Of a DNA stretch of 53,322 bases, positions 26,149 to 36,929 are shown piece by piece. A program made the position numbers and the translations under genes. Position 1 is the first letter of the stretch, and every line of letters starts with the position of its first letter. Below the pieces are notes generated by a model. That model worked only from the letters and a program-made list of their open reading frames with translations, did not search any database and was not told the DNA's origin. Origin of the DNA: Syntrophobacteraceae bacterium (lineage in GTDB: Bacteria > Desulfobacterota > Syntrophobacteria > Syntrophobacterales > Syntrophobacteraceae); contig JALOOX010000017.1 of NCBI GenBank assembly GCA_025454175.1, positions 1 to 53,322 of the forward strand, read 5' to 3'.

Positions 26149-26421
26149 GTGCGAAAGACGATGGGTGGCGGGAGGGATATCGCGGAAAACCCGCGGGAGA
26201 TGCAATCCAAAGACTGGTCGGATTATCGAGGAGACTGTTGAGCGGGATTCCTGGACGCAAGTTTGCGCCTGCGGTTTCTGCGTGCCGGAGAGTCCTTCGG
26301 GATCATCTGCTCGAGCGATCAGGTGAGCAAAATGGAGCGTGTCGTCGAGCACAACGGTGGAAGGGCCGAGATCGTTGACTCAACGAGCAACGCCATATTC
26401 ATGAGGATACTCAAGGTCTGA
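26149..26421 (+). CDS. TusA-like (SirA family) protein with in-frame TGA, putative selenoprotein
   Basis: Read through the TGA at 26239-26241 this frame gives a 90-residue protein. It shows the TusA fold pattern DYRGDC-U-AGFLDASLRLR, then LRAGESFGIICSSDQ and GGRAEIVDSTSNAIFMRI. TusA proteins have DxRGxxCP; here the TGA falls exactly at the conserved Cys (residue 31), so it would encode selenocysteine. A hairpin with an apical G 20 nt after the TGA (26252-26271) fits a bacterial SECIS. GTG 26149 has GGGGAGG 5 nt upstream. TusA-type proteins move sulfur as persulfide, or act as redox proteins. The Pro after the active residue is Ala here. Ordinary gene callers would split or miss it. The reading is inference, but family, codon position and hairpin agree. 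Confidence 0.72.
26252..26271 (+). promoter_or_regulatory. Candidate bacterial SECIS hairpin
   Basis: Inside the TusA-like gene, CGCA (26256-26259) pairs with TGCG (26264-26267) around the loop AGTT. The stem extends through one A-C mismatch to GG/CC-type and G-U pairs (26252-26254 with 26269-26271). The loop G at 26261 is 20 nt after the TGA, within the 16-37 nt range reported for bacterial SECIS elements. The stem is short, so the structure alone is weak evidence. Confidence 0.5.
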
Positions 26422-26560
26422 GGTTTTCAGGCAATGAGGGGCGATGGCCCGCCATGTGAAAAAGATTGCCAATTCAAGGCTCCTGGAATAAAAAGAGACC
26501 CTCATTTTTTTAGTGACTTGGTCTTTCTAACGGCAATCGGCAGGGCAAGGAACTGGACAC

Positions 26561-27514
26561 ATGTCAACCTACGGATTGAAGGTTTTTTCTGGAAACAGCA
26601 ACCCCGAGCTGGCTCAGCAGATTTGCGATTTGCTGGAGGTTTCCCTTGGACGCGCGTTGGTCAGCAAATTCAGCGACGGTGAGATTCGGGTCGAAATCGG
26701 GGAGAATGTCCGGGGGGTTGATGTCTTCATTGTGCAGTCGGGCGCCTATCCAGTGAACGATCACCTGATGGAGCTGCTGCTGATGATCGATGCCTGCAAG
26801 CGGGCATCGGCCCGGCGCATCACCGCCGTCATTCCCTATTACAGCTACGCGCGCCAGGACCGCAAGAACAAGCCCCGGGTTCCCATCACCGCGAGGCTGG
26901 TGGCGGACATGATTGTCCGCGTGGGAGCGGACCGGATTCTCACCATGGATCTCCACGCCGGTCAGATTCAGGGCTTCTTCGATATCCCGGTGGACAATCT
27001 ATATGGATCTCCCATTCTACTGCCCTACATTCGGGAGAATCTGAATCAGGGACTGGTGATCGTGTCTCCCGACGCCGGCGGCGTGCCGCGGGCCAGGGCT
27101 TATGCGCGCAGACTGGGCGCTGGTCTGGCTCTCATTGACAAAAGGCGGTCCGACGCCAATGAGGCTCAGGCCCTCAACATCATCGGGGAGGTGGCGGACA
27201 AGACGGCCGTGGTTCTCGATGACATGGCGGACACGGCCGGAACGCTCGTCGAGGCCACGAAGACATTGCTCGAAAAGGGCGCCAGGGATGTGCATGCCTG
27301 CGTGACCCATGCTGTCCTCTCCGGGCCCGCTGTGGAGCGGATCGAAAAGAGCTCCCTCAAAAGCCTGGTGGTGACGGATACCCTGCCGTTGAGACCTCAG
27401 GCGGCCCACTGTCAGAAGATCCGATGTCTACCCTCCTGCAGGCTGTTCGCGGCATCCATCCGCAACATTCACAACGAGGATTCCATCAGTTCGCTCTTCG
27501 AAATCCTGCACTAG
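26561..27514 (+). CDS. prs: Ribose-phosphate pyrophosphokinase
   Basis: A 317-residue enzyme that makes PRPP from ribose 5-phosphate and ATP for nucleotide, histidine and tryptophan synthesis. It has the N-terminal [15 protein letters not shown], the [12 protein letters not shown] region, the ATP-site [22 protein letters not shown], and the PRPP-binding loop [15 protein letters not shown] 26561 has AAGGA 9 nt upstream. The C-terminal ~20 residues ([20 protein letters not shown]) are slightly divergent but keep the usual ending. The stop codon abuts the palindromic repeat that follows. Confidence 0.97.
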   Translation: MSTYGLKVFSGNSNPELAQQICDLLEVSLGRALVSKFSDGEIRVEIGENVRGVDVFIVQSGAYPVNDHLMELLLMIDACKRASARRITAVIPYYSYARQDRKNKPRVPITARLVADMIVRVGADRILTMDLHAGQIQGFFDIPVDNLYGSPILLPYIRENLNQGLVIVSPDAGGVPRARAYARRLGAGLALIDKRRSDANEAQALNIIGEVADKTAVVLDDMADTAGTLVEATKTLLEKGARDVHACVTHAVLSGPAVERIEKSSLKSLVVTDTLPLRPQAAHCQKIRCLPSCRLFAASIRNIHNEDSISSLFEILH

Positions 27515-27646
27515 GAGGCTGTCCGAGAATGCCTCCGGAACGTCATTCCGGCGAAAGCCGGAATCCAGAAATCCGCATGTCTCCTGGGTCCCGGCTTTCG
27601 CCGGGATGATAATGAAAGGCGATGTGCCATTCTTGGACAGCCCTCC
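27514..27646. repeat. Nested palindromic element after prs
   Basis: The outer inverted arms GGAGGCTGTCCGAGAATG (27514-27531) and CATTCTTGGACAGCCCTCC (27628-27646) enclose an inner palindrome (27541-27609) with CGTCATTCCGGCGAAAGCCGG and CCCGGCTTTCGCCGGGATGA. The inner part is related to the element at 3155-3230. It begins at the prs stop codon and could fold as a terminator-like structure. No coding capacity. Confidence 0.65.
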
Positions 27647-27715
27647 CAGGGATTCAGACCTTGCCGGGGAGAGCGTCCCGGGACGGTGGTGCCTTGACGG
27701 AGCCCGGGCTCAGAA

Positions 27716-29008
27716 ATGGCGACCCCTCAATACATCCACGGCATCGATGACCACCCGCCCCTGAGGCATGCTCTGCTCTACGGCCTGCAATGGGCCGTCA
27801 TCATCTTTCCCGCCCTCATCGTTGTGAGCCACCTGAGCGGCCGAGCCCTGCAGCTCGGCGGCGGCGGGGAAATCCGGTATTTCCAGCTGGTCTTGCTCAC
27901 TTCCGGCCTGATGACGATGCTCCAGTGCCTTGCGGGGCATCGATATCCGCTCCTGGATGGTCCGTCGACGGCGCTGCTCCTCACCTTCGTCACCCTGGCG
28001 CCCCATGGAATTCAGTCCATACAGGGCGGAACCATTGTCGGCGGCGGACTGCTCGTTGCGCTGGTTCTGTGGGGGAAGCTCGACAAGGTGATCGAGGTCG
28101 CCACACCAAACGTGGTGGGAGTGATCCTGATGCTCATCGCCTTCACTCTGCTGCCCTACCTGATCCGATCCATGACGGGAGTGAGTATCGAGCAGCCGGC
28201 GGGGGAGGGCGTGATCCTCATGATCAGCCTGTTCCTGGTCCTTCTTTCGGCGGCGCTTTCCCACTGGCTCTCCGGATTCGTCCGCACCGTCTCCCTGCTC
28301 CTGGGCATAGTCCTGGGGACGGCGCTCTTCGGGCTCATGGGACGAATCGAATGGCCGAAGCTGGTGGCCGCGGGGTGGTTCTCTCCTCCCGCACTGTGGA
28401 CGCCGTTGAGCCCGAGGCTGGACTGGACGGCTATAGCTGCATTTGCCATCGCCTACATAGCGGTGATCGTGAACAGCCTGGGAAGCCTCCATGGGGTTGC
28501 CAAGATCACCGACCCCGGTCGATTGTCGGAATCGATCTCCCGGGGCGTTCTGTTGAACGGAGTGGGGGGCATCGGCTGTGGTCTCCTTGGCTTGGTGGGG
28601 CTCGTGAGCTACAGTATGAGTCCCGGGGTGATCCTGGCCAACCGGGTGGCCAGCCGTTTCGCCGTGGCCTGGTGCGGCGCCATCCTTGTCGTGGCGGCAT
28701 TCGTGCCCAAGCTCGCCGCGGCTCTGGCCCTCGTTCCCCCGCCCGTGGTGGGCGCCGCCCTGTGCTCCGCCATGGGAGCACAGGTGGGAGCGGGTCTGGC
28801 CGTGGTATCGAGCGGGACGCCCTCCATTCGTGATTATTTTGTGGTGGGGCTTCCGCTCCTCATCGGGACGCTGGTCAGCTTCCTGCCCGAGCCCTTCATG
28901 GCCGGGGTGGCGCCTTCGCTGAGGATCTTTCTGGGCAACGGGCTCATCGTGGGGATTTTTCTGGTCCTGGTTCTGGAGCATCTGGTCATGAAGAAGCGGG
29001 AAGGTTGA
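27716..29008 (+). CDS. NCS2-family uracil/xanthine permease
   Basis: A 430-residue membrane protein of the nucleobase-ascorbate transporter family (UraA/XanQ-like), with about 12-14 helices. Visible family features are PLLDGPSTALLLTFV in the first repeat and NSLGSLHGVAKITDPGRLSESISRGVLLNGVGG, the region near the substrate-binding helix and following loop. It probably imports a purine or pyrimidine base with protons or sodium. It lies downstream of prs, which would use the base through phosphoribosylation. I see no clear ribosome binding site at ATG 27716. Confidence 0.9.
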   Translation: MATPQYIHGIDDHPPLRHALLYGLQWAVIIFPALIVVSHLSGRALQLGGGGEIRYFQLVLLTSGLMTMLQCLAGHRYPLLDGPSTALLLTFVTLAPHGIQSIQGGTIVGGGLLVALVLWGKLDKVIEVATPNVVGVILMLIAFTLLPYLIRSMTGVSIEQPAGEGVILMISLFLVLLSAALSHWLSGFVRTVSLLLGIVLGTALFGLMGRIEWPKLVAAGWFSPPALWTPLSPRLDWTAIAAFAIAYIAVIVNSLGSLHGVAKITDPGRLSESISRGVLLNGVGGIGCGLLGLVGLVSYSMSPGVILANRVASRFAVAWCGAILVVAAFVPKLAAALALVPPPVVGAALCSAMGAQVGAGLAVVSSGTPSIRDYFVVGLPLLIGTLVSFLPEPFMAGVAPSLRIFLGNGLIVGIFLVLVLEHLVMKKREG

Positions 29009-29014
29009 GGAAAA

Positions 29015-29458
29015 ATGAGCAGGCAAGTGCTGTGTCCTCGGTGCGGAGCCGCGGTTGCGGTGGTTCGAAACCCGTTTCTGACCGTGGACATCATCATAGA
29101 GATTCCGGGGCGGGGGATCGTCCTCGTTGAGCGCCTCAACCCGCCCCATGGATGGGCGCTTCCCGGCGGATTCGTGGATTACGGGGAGAGCCTCGAGGAT
29201 GCCGCGCGAAGGGAGGCCGTGGAAGAGACGGGACTGGAACTGGAGGGGCTCGAGCAGTTCAGGGCCTACTCCGACCCGGCAAGGGATCCGCGACACCACA
29301 CGGCCACCGTCGTCTTCACGGCGGTGGGGCTGGGCGTCCCGAAGGCGGCGGATGATGCGAGGCATCTCGAAGTCTTCCCATTCGATGCCCTGCCGAATGT
29401 GCTGGCCTTCGATCATGGTGTGATCCTGAGCGACTATCTGAAAAGCCGACGTCGCTGA
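29015..29458 (+). CDS. Nudix hydrolase
   Basis: A 147-residue protein with an N-terminal zinc-ribbon-like start ([16 protein letters not shown]) and the Nudix box [23 protein letters not shown], matching GX5EX7REUXEEXGU. It begins 6 nt after the permease gene. The substrate is a nucleoside diphosphate linked to another group; it cannot be read from sequence. Context (prs, nucleobase permease) hints at a nucleotide housekeeping role, such as ADP-ribose or oxidised nucleotides. Confidence 0.9.
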   Translation: MSRQVLCPRCGAAVAVVRNPFLTVDIIIEIPGRGIVLVERLNPPHGWALPGGFVDYGESLEDAARREAVEETGLELEGLEQFRAYSDPARDPRHHTATVVFTAVGLGVPKAADDARHLEVFPFDALPNVLAFDHGVILSDYLKSRRR

Positions 29459-29495
29459 AACGGCGGGAATGGGCCCGCCCGAGGGGTGCCGTTCA

Positions 29496-30434
29496 ATGCC
29501 GCGGCAATGGCTTGAAATGGATATGGAGCAGGTTCGGTTGATGGAAGACAAGTTGGACGTCGAGCCACAAACCGCTCAAACCGTCGAGGGGGTCGCATCG
29601 ATCACGACCTGGTTGTACGACCGGTCAGGGTTGATTGCCACCAAGCGCCAGTGGGTCATCGAGGAGAAACCGGTCACCCTTCATGTCAACGGCAGGGAGC
29701 TCCTCACCCTGCTTTGCGCCGGCCACCATCTGGAGGAGATGGCCGCGGGCTTCTGCCATGCCGAAGGGTTTCTGAGGAGTCGGGAGGATCTGGTCGCCAT
29801 CGAGGTGGACGCCGTCGCTGGAGCGGTGCATGTGCGAACGCGCCAGGATACTTCACTGGCCGACAGGCTCCGGGAGAAGCGAACCGTGACCTCGGGGTGC
29901 GGGAAGGGCTCGATTTTCTACTATTCCCTGGATGCGCTCCTCGGCAAGCCCGTGGTGAGCAGCCTCAGGATCACGCCGGAACAGATTCTCGCCCGCGTCG
30001 AGGACCTGCACCATCAGAGCGAAACGTACCGGAGGACCCACGGTGTCCACAACACGGCTCTGGCGGAGCCCGAACGGATCGTCCTCTTCAGAAACGACAT
30101 CGGTCGCCACAATGCCGTGGACATGATCGTCGGTCATGGCTTTCTGCGGGGGATCCCTTTCGGAGACAAGCTGCTGCTGACCACGGGGCGGCTCACGTCC
30201 GAAATCCTGATCAAGTGCGCCAAGGTGGGCATTGCCGTTCTGGTCAGCCGAAACACCGCGACGACTCTTGCCATCGAGCTGGCCAAAGCTCTCAACATTA
30301 CCTTGATCGGATATGTCAGGGGGGGTAAATTCACTGTTTACAGCGGCAGGGAGCGTCTCATCGAGCCTGCTGGATTTCACGAGGAATCCGGGGGGCGGGC
30401 GGGTGGGTCGATCGAATCCGCACACCCCGGTTGA
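29496..30434 (+). CDS. fdhD: FdhD, sulfur carrier for formate dehydrogenase
   Basis: A 312-residue FdhD family protein (with this start), which passes sulfur from a cysteine desulfurase to the molybdenum or tungsten cofactor of formate dehydrogenases. Family parts: FCHAEGFLRSREDL, TSGCGKGSIFYY (the active Cys loop, here with one Cys rather than CxxC), NDIGRHNAVDMIVG and TTGRLTSEILIKCAKVGIAV. Several in-frame starts exist; ATG 29496 has GAGGGG 9 nt upstream. The C-terminal 20 residues look disordered. The cysteine desulfurase gene follows 6 nt later and is its likely sulfur donor (inference). Confidence 0.93.
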   Translation: MPRQWLEMDMEQVRLMEDKLDVEPQTAQTVEGVASITTWLYDRSGLIATKRQWVIEEKPVTLHVNGRELLTLLCAGHHLEEMAAGFCHAEGFLRSREDLVAIEVDAVAGAVHVRTRQDTSLADRLREKRTVTSGCGKGSIFYYSLDALLGKPVVSSLRITPEQILARVEDLHHQSETYRRTHGVHNTALAEPERIVLFRNDIGRHNAVDMIVGHGFLRGIPFGDKLLLTTGRLTSEILIKCAKVGIAVLVSRNTATTLAIELAKALNITLIGYVRGGKFTVYSGRERLIEPAGFHEESGGRAGGSIESAHPG

Positions 30435-30440
30435 GATTCC

Positions 30441-31583
30441 ATGACCCTCTACCTGGACAATGCAGCCACAAGCTGGCCCAAGCCCGCGGCCGTTCACGAA
30501 GCCGTTCTGCACGCCTTGAGGGATATCGGTGCGTCGCCGGGAAGGGCGTCGCATCGCATGGCGCGGGAAGCCCAGCGTGTGGTGGATGGCGCCCGGCGCG
30601 TGGTGGCTGATCTTTTCAGGATTCGGGATCCTGAGCGGGTGGTGTTCACCGGGAATGCGACGGAGAGCATCAACGTGGTCCTCAAGGGCTGGCTCAGGCC
30701 CGGGGATCGAGTGCTGACCTCCTCCCTCGAGCACAATGCCGTGGCCCGGCCGCTGAAGACCCTCGAGGCCGTTGGTGTCCGGGTGGAGAGGATTCCATGC
30801 GGCCCGGGAGGCGAGCTGGATCTCCAGTGGCTCCGGCGGCGGATGTCTCCGCCGCCTCGCCTGGTGGTGCTGCTCCATGCCTCCAACGTGAACGGAGGGC
30901 TGCTTCCCGTCACCGAAGCGTCGCGAATCTGTGACGAGAATGGGGTACCGTTGCTCCTCGATGCCGCCCAGACCGCCGGGCTCCAGCCCATCGATGTACA
31001 GGCCCTGAACCTCGGGATGCTGGCGTGCTCGGGGCACAAGGCGCTATTGGGTCCCGCCGGCGTCGGGATACTTTACGTGAGGCCCGACCTCGAGGTCCGG
31101 CCGCTCATGGAGGGTGGCACCGGGAGTCGCTCGGAGGATCTGGCGCAGCCCGAAACCTGTCCCGATCGATTTGAAAGCGGGACGGTCAACCTTCCCGGCA
31201 TCGCGGGGCTTGCGGCCGGCGTCGAGGTCATCGTGGAAAAGGGCATGGATACGATTCTGGCCCATGAACTGCATCTCGCCGCCCTCCTGGAGGAGGGGCT
31301 TGAGACCATGCCGGGTATTCAGGTGCTGGCGCCGCTTCACCGCGGAACGGGTGTGGTTTCTTTCTGGGCGGACCACTTGAATCCGTCCGACATCGGCTTC
31401 ATCCTGGATGAAGGGTTCGATATCGCCGTCCGCACGGGGCTTCATTGCGCGCCCCTCGCCCACCAGGCCCTGGGGACTTACCCCGAGGGAACCGTGAGGG
31501 TCTCTCCGGGTTACGCCACCACGGAATCCGACATCGAACGCCTGCTCGATGCCGTGGCCTCCATGGTCTCGAGGCGGCTCTGA
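30441..31583 (+). CDS. Class V aminotransferase, cysteine desulfurase family
   Basis: A 380-residue PLP enzyme of the SufS/CsdA group. The start is LYLDNAATSWPKP, His98 lies in SSLEHNAVARP, Asp174 in LLLDAAQTAG and the PLP Lys200 in CSGHKALLGPAG. The sulfur-accepting Cys336 lies in RTGLHCAPLAH, on the loop used by group II desulfurases. It would convert cysteine to alanine plus persulfide. Its placement next to fdhD suggests a dedicated sulfur donor for formate dehydrogenase, but selenocysteine lyase or another acceptor cannot be excluded. It does not lie with sufBC in this window. Confidence 0.92.
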   Translation: MTLYLDNAATSWPKPAAVHEAVLHALRDIGASPGRASHRMAREAQRVVDGARRVVADLFRIRDPERVVFTGNATESINVVLKGWLRPGDRVLTSSLEHNAVARPLKTLEAVGVRVERIPCGPGGELDLQWLRRRMSPPPRLVVLLHASNVNGGLLPVTEASRICDENGVPLLLDAAQTAGLQPIDVQALNLGMLACSGHKALLGPAGVGILYVRPDLEVRPLMEGGTGSRSEDLAQPETCPDRFESGTVNLPGIAGLAAGVEVIVEKGMDTILAHELHLAALLEEGLETMPGIQVLAPLHRGTGVVSFWADHLNPSDIGFILDEGFDIAVRTGLHCAPLAHQALGTYPEGTVRVSPGYATTESDIERLLDAVASMVSRRL

Positions 31584-31684
31584 GATCCTGGCGTCTTCCG
31601 GGAATTCCAGGCAGGCTCCGAGGTGAGACGGCATCGCGTGATGATTAAGACAGTGTGTCGGGACATCGTTCAATCCTTCTGTGC

Positions 31685-31719
31685 TTGACCCGGTATTCAG
31701 TATGATACAATATCATACT
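31685..31719 (+). promoter_or_regulatory. MazEF promoter with perfect palindromic operator
   Basis: TTGACC (31685-31690) and TACAAT (31706-31711, spacer 15) overlap a perfect inverted repeat of 9 bp arms, AGTATGATA-CAA-TATCATACT (31699-31719). It is 12 nt upstream of the antitoxin start. Such sites are bound by RHH antitoxins, alone or with the toxin, for autorepression. Confidence 0.65.
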
Positions 31720-31730
31720 AAAGGTGTGAA

Positions 31731-31973
31731 ATGGCTTCGGCAAAGATCGCGATCACCATCGATGAAGGGACGCTGCAACGGCTGGATCGGCTGGTTAAGG
31801 ATCGGGTGTTTCCAAACCGGAGTAAAGCCATTCAGGATGCGGTGGAGGAGAAACTCAGGAAGCTGGAGCGAAACCGCCTTGCCAGGGAATGTGCAAAGCT
31901 TGATCCGGTTGCGGAGAAGACCATGGCTGAAGAGGGCATGGGGCAGGGGCTGAGGCAGTGGCCAGAATACTGA
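31731..31973 (+). CDS. mazE: MazE-like ribbon-helix-helix antitoxin
   Basis: An 80-residue protein starting [18 protein letters not shown], a ribbon-helix-helix DNA-binding domain of the CopG/MazE group, then a charged helical tail ([20 protein letters not shown]) that should bind the toxin. ATG 31731 is preceded by AAAGG. It overlaps the toxin gene by 16 nt. It is likely the autorepressor of the operon through the palindrome at 31699-31719. The family naming of RHH antitoxins varies (MazE, CopG-like), so the symbol is by partner. Confidence 0.82.
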   Translation: MASAKIAITIDEGTLQRLDRLVKDRVFPNRSKAIQDAVEEKLRKLERNRLARECAKLDPVAEKTMAEEGMGQGLRQWPEY

Positions 31974-32305
31974 GGGGCGAGATCTGCTGGGCTGATTTGA
32001 ATCCAGCGAAGGGAAAAGAGCAAGCCGGCCTGCGCCCTGTTGTCGTTTTGAGCCAGGATATTTTCAATGAAAGATCGGGAACCGTGATCGCCGTGGCCGT
32101 TACCAGCCAGCCTCAGCGTGCGGGGTTTCCACTCACGCTGGAGCTCGACCCGAATGACCTGCCTAAACCCTCATGGGTGAAAATCAGCCAGATCCGTACA
32201 CTCTCCATAGAGCGAATCGGCAAGAGGATCGGCACGGTTTCACCGGAAGAACTGGACCAAATCGTTGAAGGTTTGAACGAGATCATCGGAAGCTATACTC
32301 GTTAA
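31958..32305 (+). CDS. mazF: MazF/PemK-type endoribonuclease toxin
   Basis: A 115-residue PemK/MazF toxin: [29 protein letters not shown] (the catalytic basic residue and PxRP-like loop), [18 protein letters not shown], and [20 protein letters not shown]. MazF toxins cut mRNA at short motifs. The GTG start overlaps the antitoxin gene. The last codons and the TAA stop (TATACTCGTTAA) are the terminal bases of the MITE-like element at 32294-32399, so the native C-terminus may have been altered by insertion. Confidence 0.93.
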   Translation: MARILRGEICWADLNPAKGKEQAGLRPVVVLSQDIFNERSGTVIAVAVTSQPQRAGFPLTLELDPNDLPKPSWVKISQIRTLSIERIGKRIGTVSPEELDQIVEGLNEIIGSYTR

Positions 32306-32399
32306 GGGTGAAAAGATTCGTTTCTGGGAACTGTAGGGGAGAAAAATCTTTCGCCCCTACTGGTGGCATAAACGCAAGATTCAATCCTCAACGGGTATA
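32294..32399. repeat. 106 bp MITE-like palindromic element, copy B (GGGGCGAAA core)
   Basis: This is the inverted copy of 25316-25421: same length, the same ends (TATACTCGTTAAGGG and CCTCAACGGGTATA) and the same central hairpin apart from one or two changes (GTAGGGGAGAAA, TTTCGCCCCTAC). Its left end overlaps the last four codons of mazF including the stop. Confidence 0.75.
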
Positions 32400-32403
32400 G
32401 CCA

Positions 32404-32499
32404 GGGGATGAAGGCGGACCAGCAAGCACCGGGGCTGGCAGTCATCGGCGCTTCGTACAGCTCTTCGGCGCCTGGTGCTGCCCGCTCATCCCCGGTGAT
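32404..32499 (+). other. Long imperfect hairpin upstream of ArgA-like gene
   Basis: GGGGATGA...GGCGGACCAGCA (32404 onward) is complementary to TGCTGCCCGCTCATCCCC (ending near 32498), and the inner parts (GCACCGGGGC, GCGCCTGGTGC) also pair, giving a ~95 nt stem-loop. No U run follows. It sits between mazF and the ArgA-like start and could be a leader structure or transcript barrier. Confidence 0.35.
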
Positions 32500-32532
32500 G
32501 TGCGCAAAATCCCGGAGACCATTGAGCCAATC

Positions 32533-33015
32533 ATGAAGAAGCTTGACGGATATTCCATCAGGAAAGCCCGAATCGAGGATGTGGTGATCATCCAGAAGCT
32601 GCTGGCGGGGTTTGCCCAGAAGGGCAAGCTGCTGGCACGCTCCCTGAGCGAGCTCTATACGAACCTCAGGGACATCTTCGTGGCCAGGGACGACTCCCAT
32701 GGACAGGTGATGGGGTGCTGCAGCCTCCACATCATGTGGGAGGATCTGGCGGAGATCCGCTCACTGGCCGTGGCCGATGAGCATCAGGGAAGAGGTGTGG
32801 GCCGGAGCCTGGTGCAGGCCTGTGTGGACGAGGCGAGGGCTCTCGGCATCAAGCGGCTTTTCACGCTCACCTACGAGACGGGCTTTTTCGAGCGCGTGGG
32901 CTTTCGGGTGGTGGACAAGAACATATTCCCTCAGAAGATCTGGGCGGACTGTCTCCACTGCCCCAAGTTTCCCGAATGCGACGAAGTGGCCCTGGTCATG
33001 GACTTGACAGCTTGA
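32533..33015 (+). CDS. Short ArgA-type N-acetyltransferase (GNAT)
   Basis: A 160-residue GNAT protein (with the ATG at 32533; an in-frame GTG at 32500 would add 11). Family parts: SIRKARIEDVVIIQKL, GCCSLHIMWEDLAEIRSLAV, the acetyl-CoA loop DEHQGRGVGRSLVQ, and KIWADCLHCPKFPECDE with three cysteines. This layout is the short N-acetylglutamate synthase class that lacks the kinase-like domain. It would start arginine synthesis by acetylating glutamate. argJ lies downstream beyond secA, which supports the role. Confidence 0.85.
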   Translation: MKKLDGYSIRKARIEDVVIIQKLLAGFAQKGKLLARSLSELYTNLRDIFVARDDSHGQVMGCCSLHIMWEDLAEIRSLAVADEHQGRGVGRSLVQACVDEARALGIKRLFTLTYETGFFERVGFRVVDKNIFPQKIWADCLHCPKFPECDEVALVMDLTA

Positions 33016-33075
33016 TCGCACTTTTCGAGGTGAATTTCGAAGTGAATTTCGAAGTGAAAGGATGAAGGTTCAGAG

Positions 33076-35598
<2,523 letters not shown>

Positions 35599-36858
35599 GA
35601 CCCCTTTCGTCGTTCCGGGCTTTCGGGTCGGCGCCGCGGCTTCGGGCATGCGCTACCGGGATCGGCTGGACCTGGCCCTCATCGCCGCCGAGGGCGGAGA
35701 GGGAGCAGCCGCGGCGGGCGTTTTCACCAGGAACCGCTTCTGCGCGGCGCCGGTGGAGATATGCAGGGATCGCGTGGGGAAGGGGCCCGTTCGCGCCGTT
35801 GTGGTCAATGCGGGGATCGCCAATGCCTGTACGGGGGCCGAAGGGCTCCATCTGGCCCGCGGGATGACAAGGCTGGCGGCGCGCCATCTGGGCTCGTCGG
35901 AGGAGGCGGTCCTGGTGGCCTCGACGGGCATCATCGGCCGGCAGATCCGCCTGGAGCCCGTCGAAGCGGCCATGCCCGGGCTGGTGGCCTCGCTGCGCCC
36001 CGATGGCTGGGAGGAGGTTGCCCGCGCCATCATGACCACGGATACGGTGCCGAAGATGTCCTGGACACGGTTGGAGATCGGAGGGAAGCCCGCGACGGTG
36101 GGAGGGGTGGCCAAGGGCGCCGGGATGATCGCACCCGACATGGCGACGCTTCTGGCCTTCGTCTGCACGGATGCGCGGGTCGAGCCCGGCGTGCTGCGGC
36201 ACTGGGTGCGCCACGGGGCGGACCACTCCTTCAACGCCATCACCATCGACGGGGACACGAGCACCAACGACACGCTCCTGGTCCTGGCCGGAGGAGCAGC
36301 CTCGAATCCGATCATCGGAAGCGTGGACACCGAGGACAGTTTGGGGTTCGGTCATGCACTGTCGGCGGTCCTGCTGGATCTCGCCGTCCAGATCGTTTCG
36401 GACGGGGAGGGGGCCACCAGGCTCATCCACATCCGGGTCACCGGCGCGCCGGACAACCGGAGCGCCCGCCAGGTGGCTCTCACCATCGCCAACTCCCCCC
36501 TGGTGAAGACGGCTTTCTTCGGCGGGGACGCCAACTGGGGACGCATCGTGGCCGCGGCGGGGCGATCCGGCGTGGACATCGCCCTGGAGCGTGTCGCTCT
36601 CTATTTCGAGGATCTCTGTGTGTTTCGGGGGGGGACTCCCGTCCAGGGACCGGAGATCGAGTCCGAAGCCACCCGCATTTTCAGTTTGAAGGAAATCCGG
36701 GTGCTCCTGGACCTCGGGCTGGCCGACGGCGAATTCACGGCGCACACCTGCGACTTCTCCTACGACTACGTCAAGATCAATGCGGACTACCGCACCTGAG
36801 CCTCATCGTTCCGCGGCCCCGCTCGCCACGGTGGACAGGGGGCGGTTTCCTAATGAGC

Positions 36859-36886
36859 TTGACAGCCTCCACGATGGGTGCTAGGG
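36859..36886 (+). promoter_or_regulatory. Candidate promoter of Mrp operon
   Basis: TTGACA (36859-36864) is followed after 17 nt by TAGGGA (36882-36887), with a TG pair just upstream of the -10. The -35 is perfect but the -10 is weak. It lies 43 nt before the mrpE start, in the 36800-36929 gap where I see no gene. Confidence 0.4.
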
Positions 36887-36929
36887 AAATGCCCCCGAAA
36901 GGCAATCCCTCATCATTCAGTGTGAAGAG

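Noticed and set aside
27710..29551. A 613-codon minus-strand frame
   Set aside because: It is antisense to the permease and Nudix genes; composition is His/Arg/Gln-rich, typical of a shadow.
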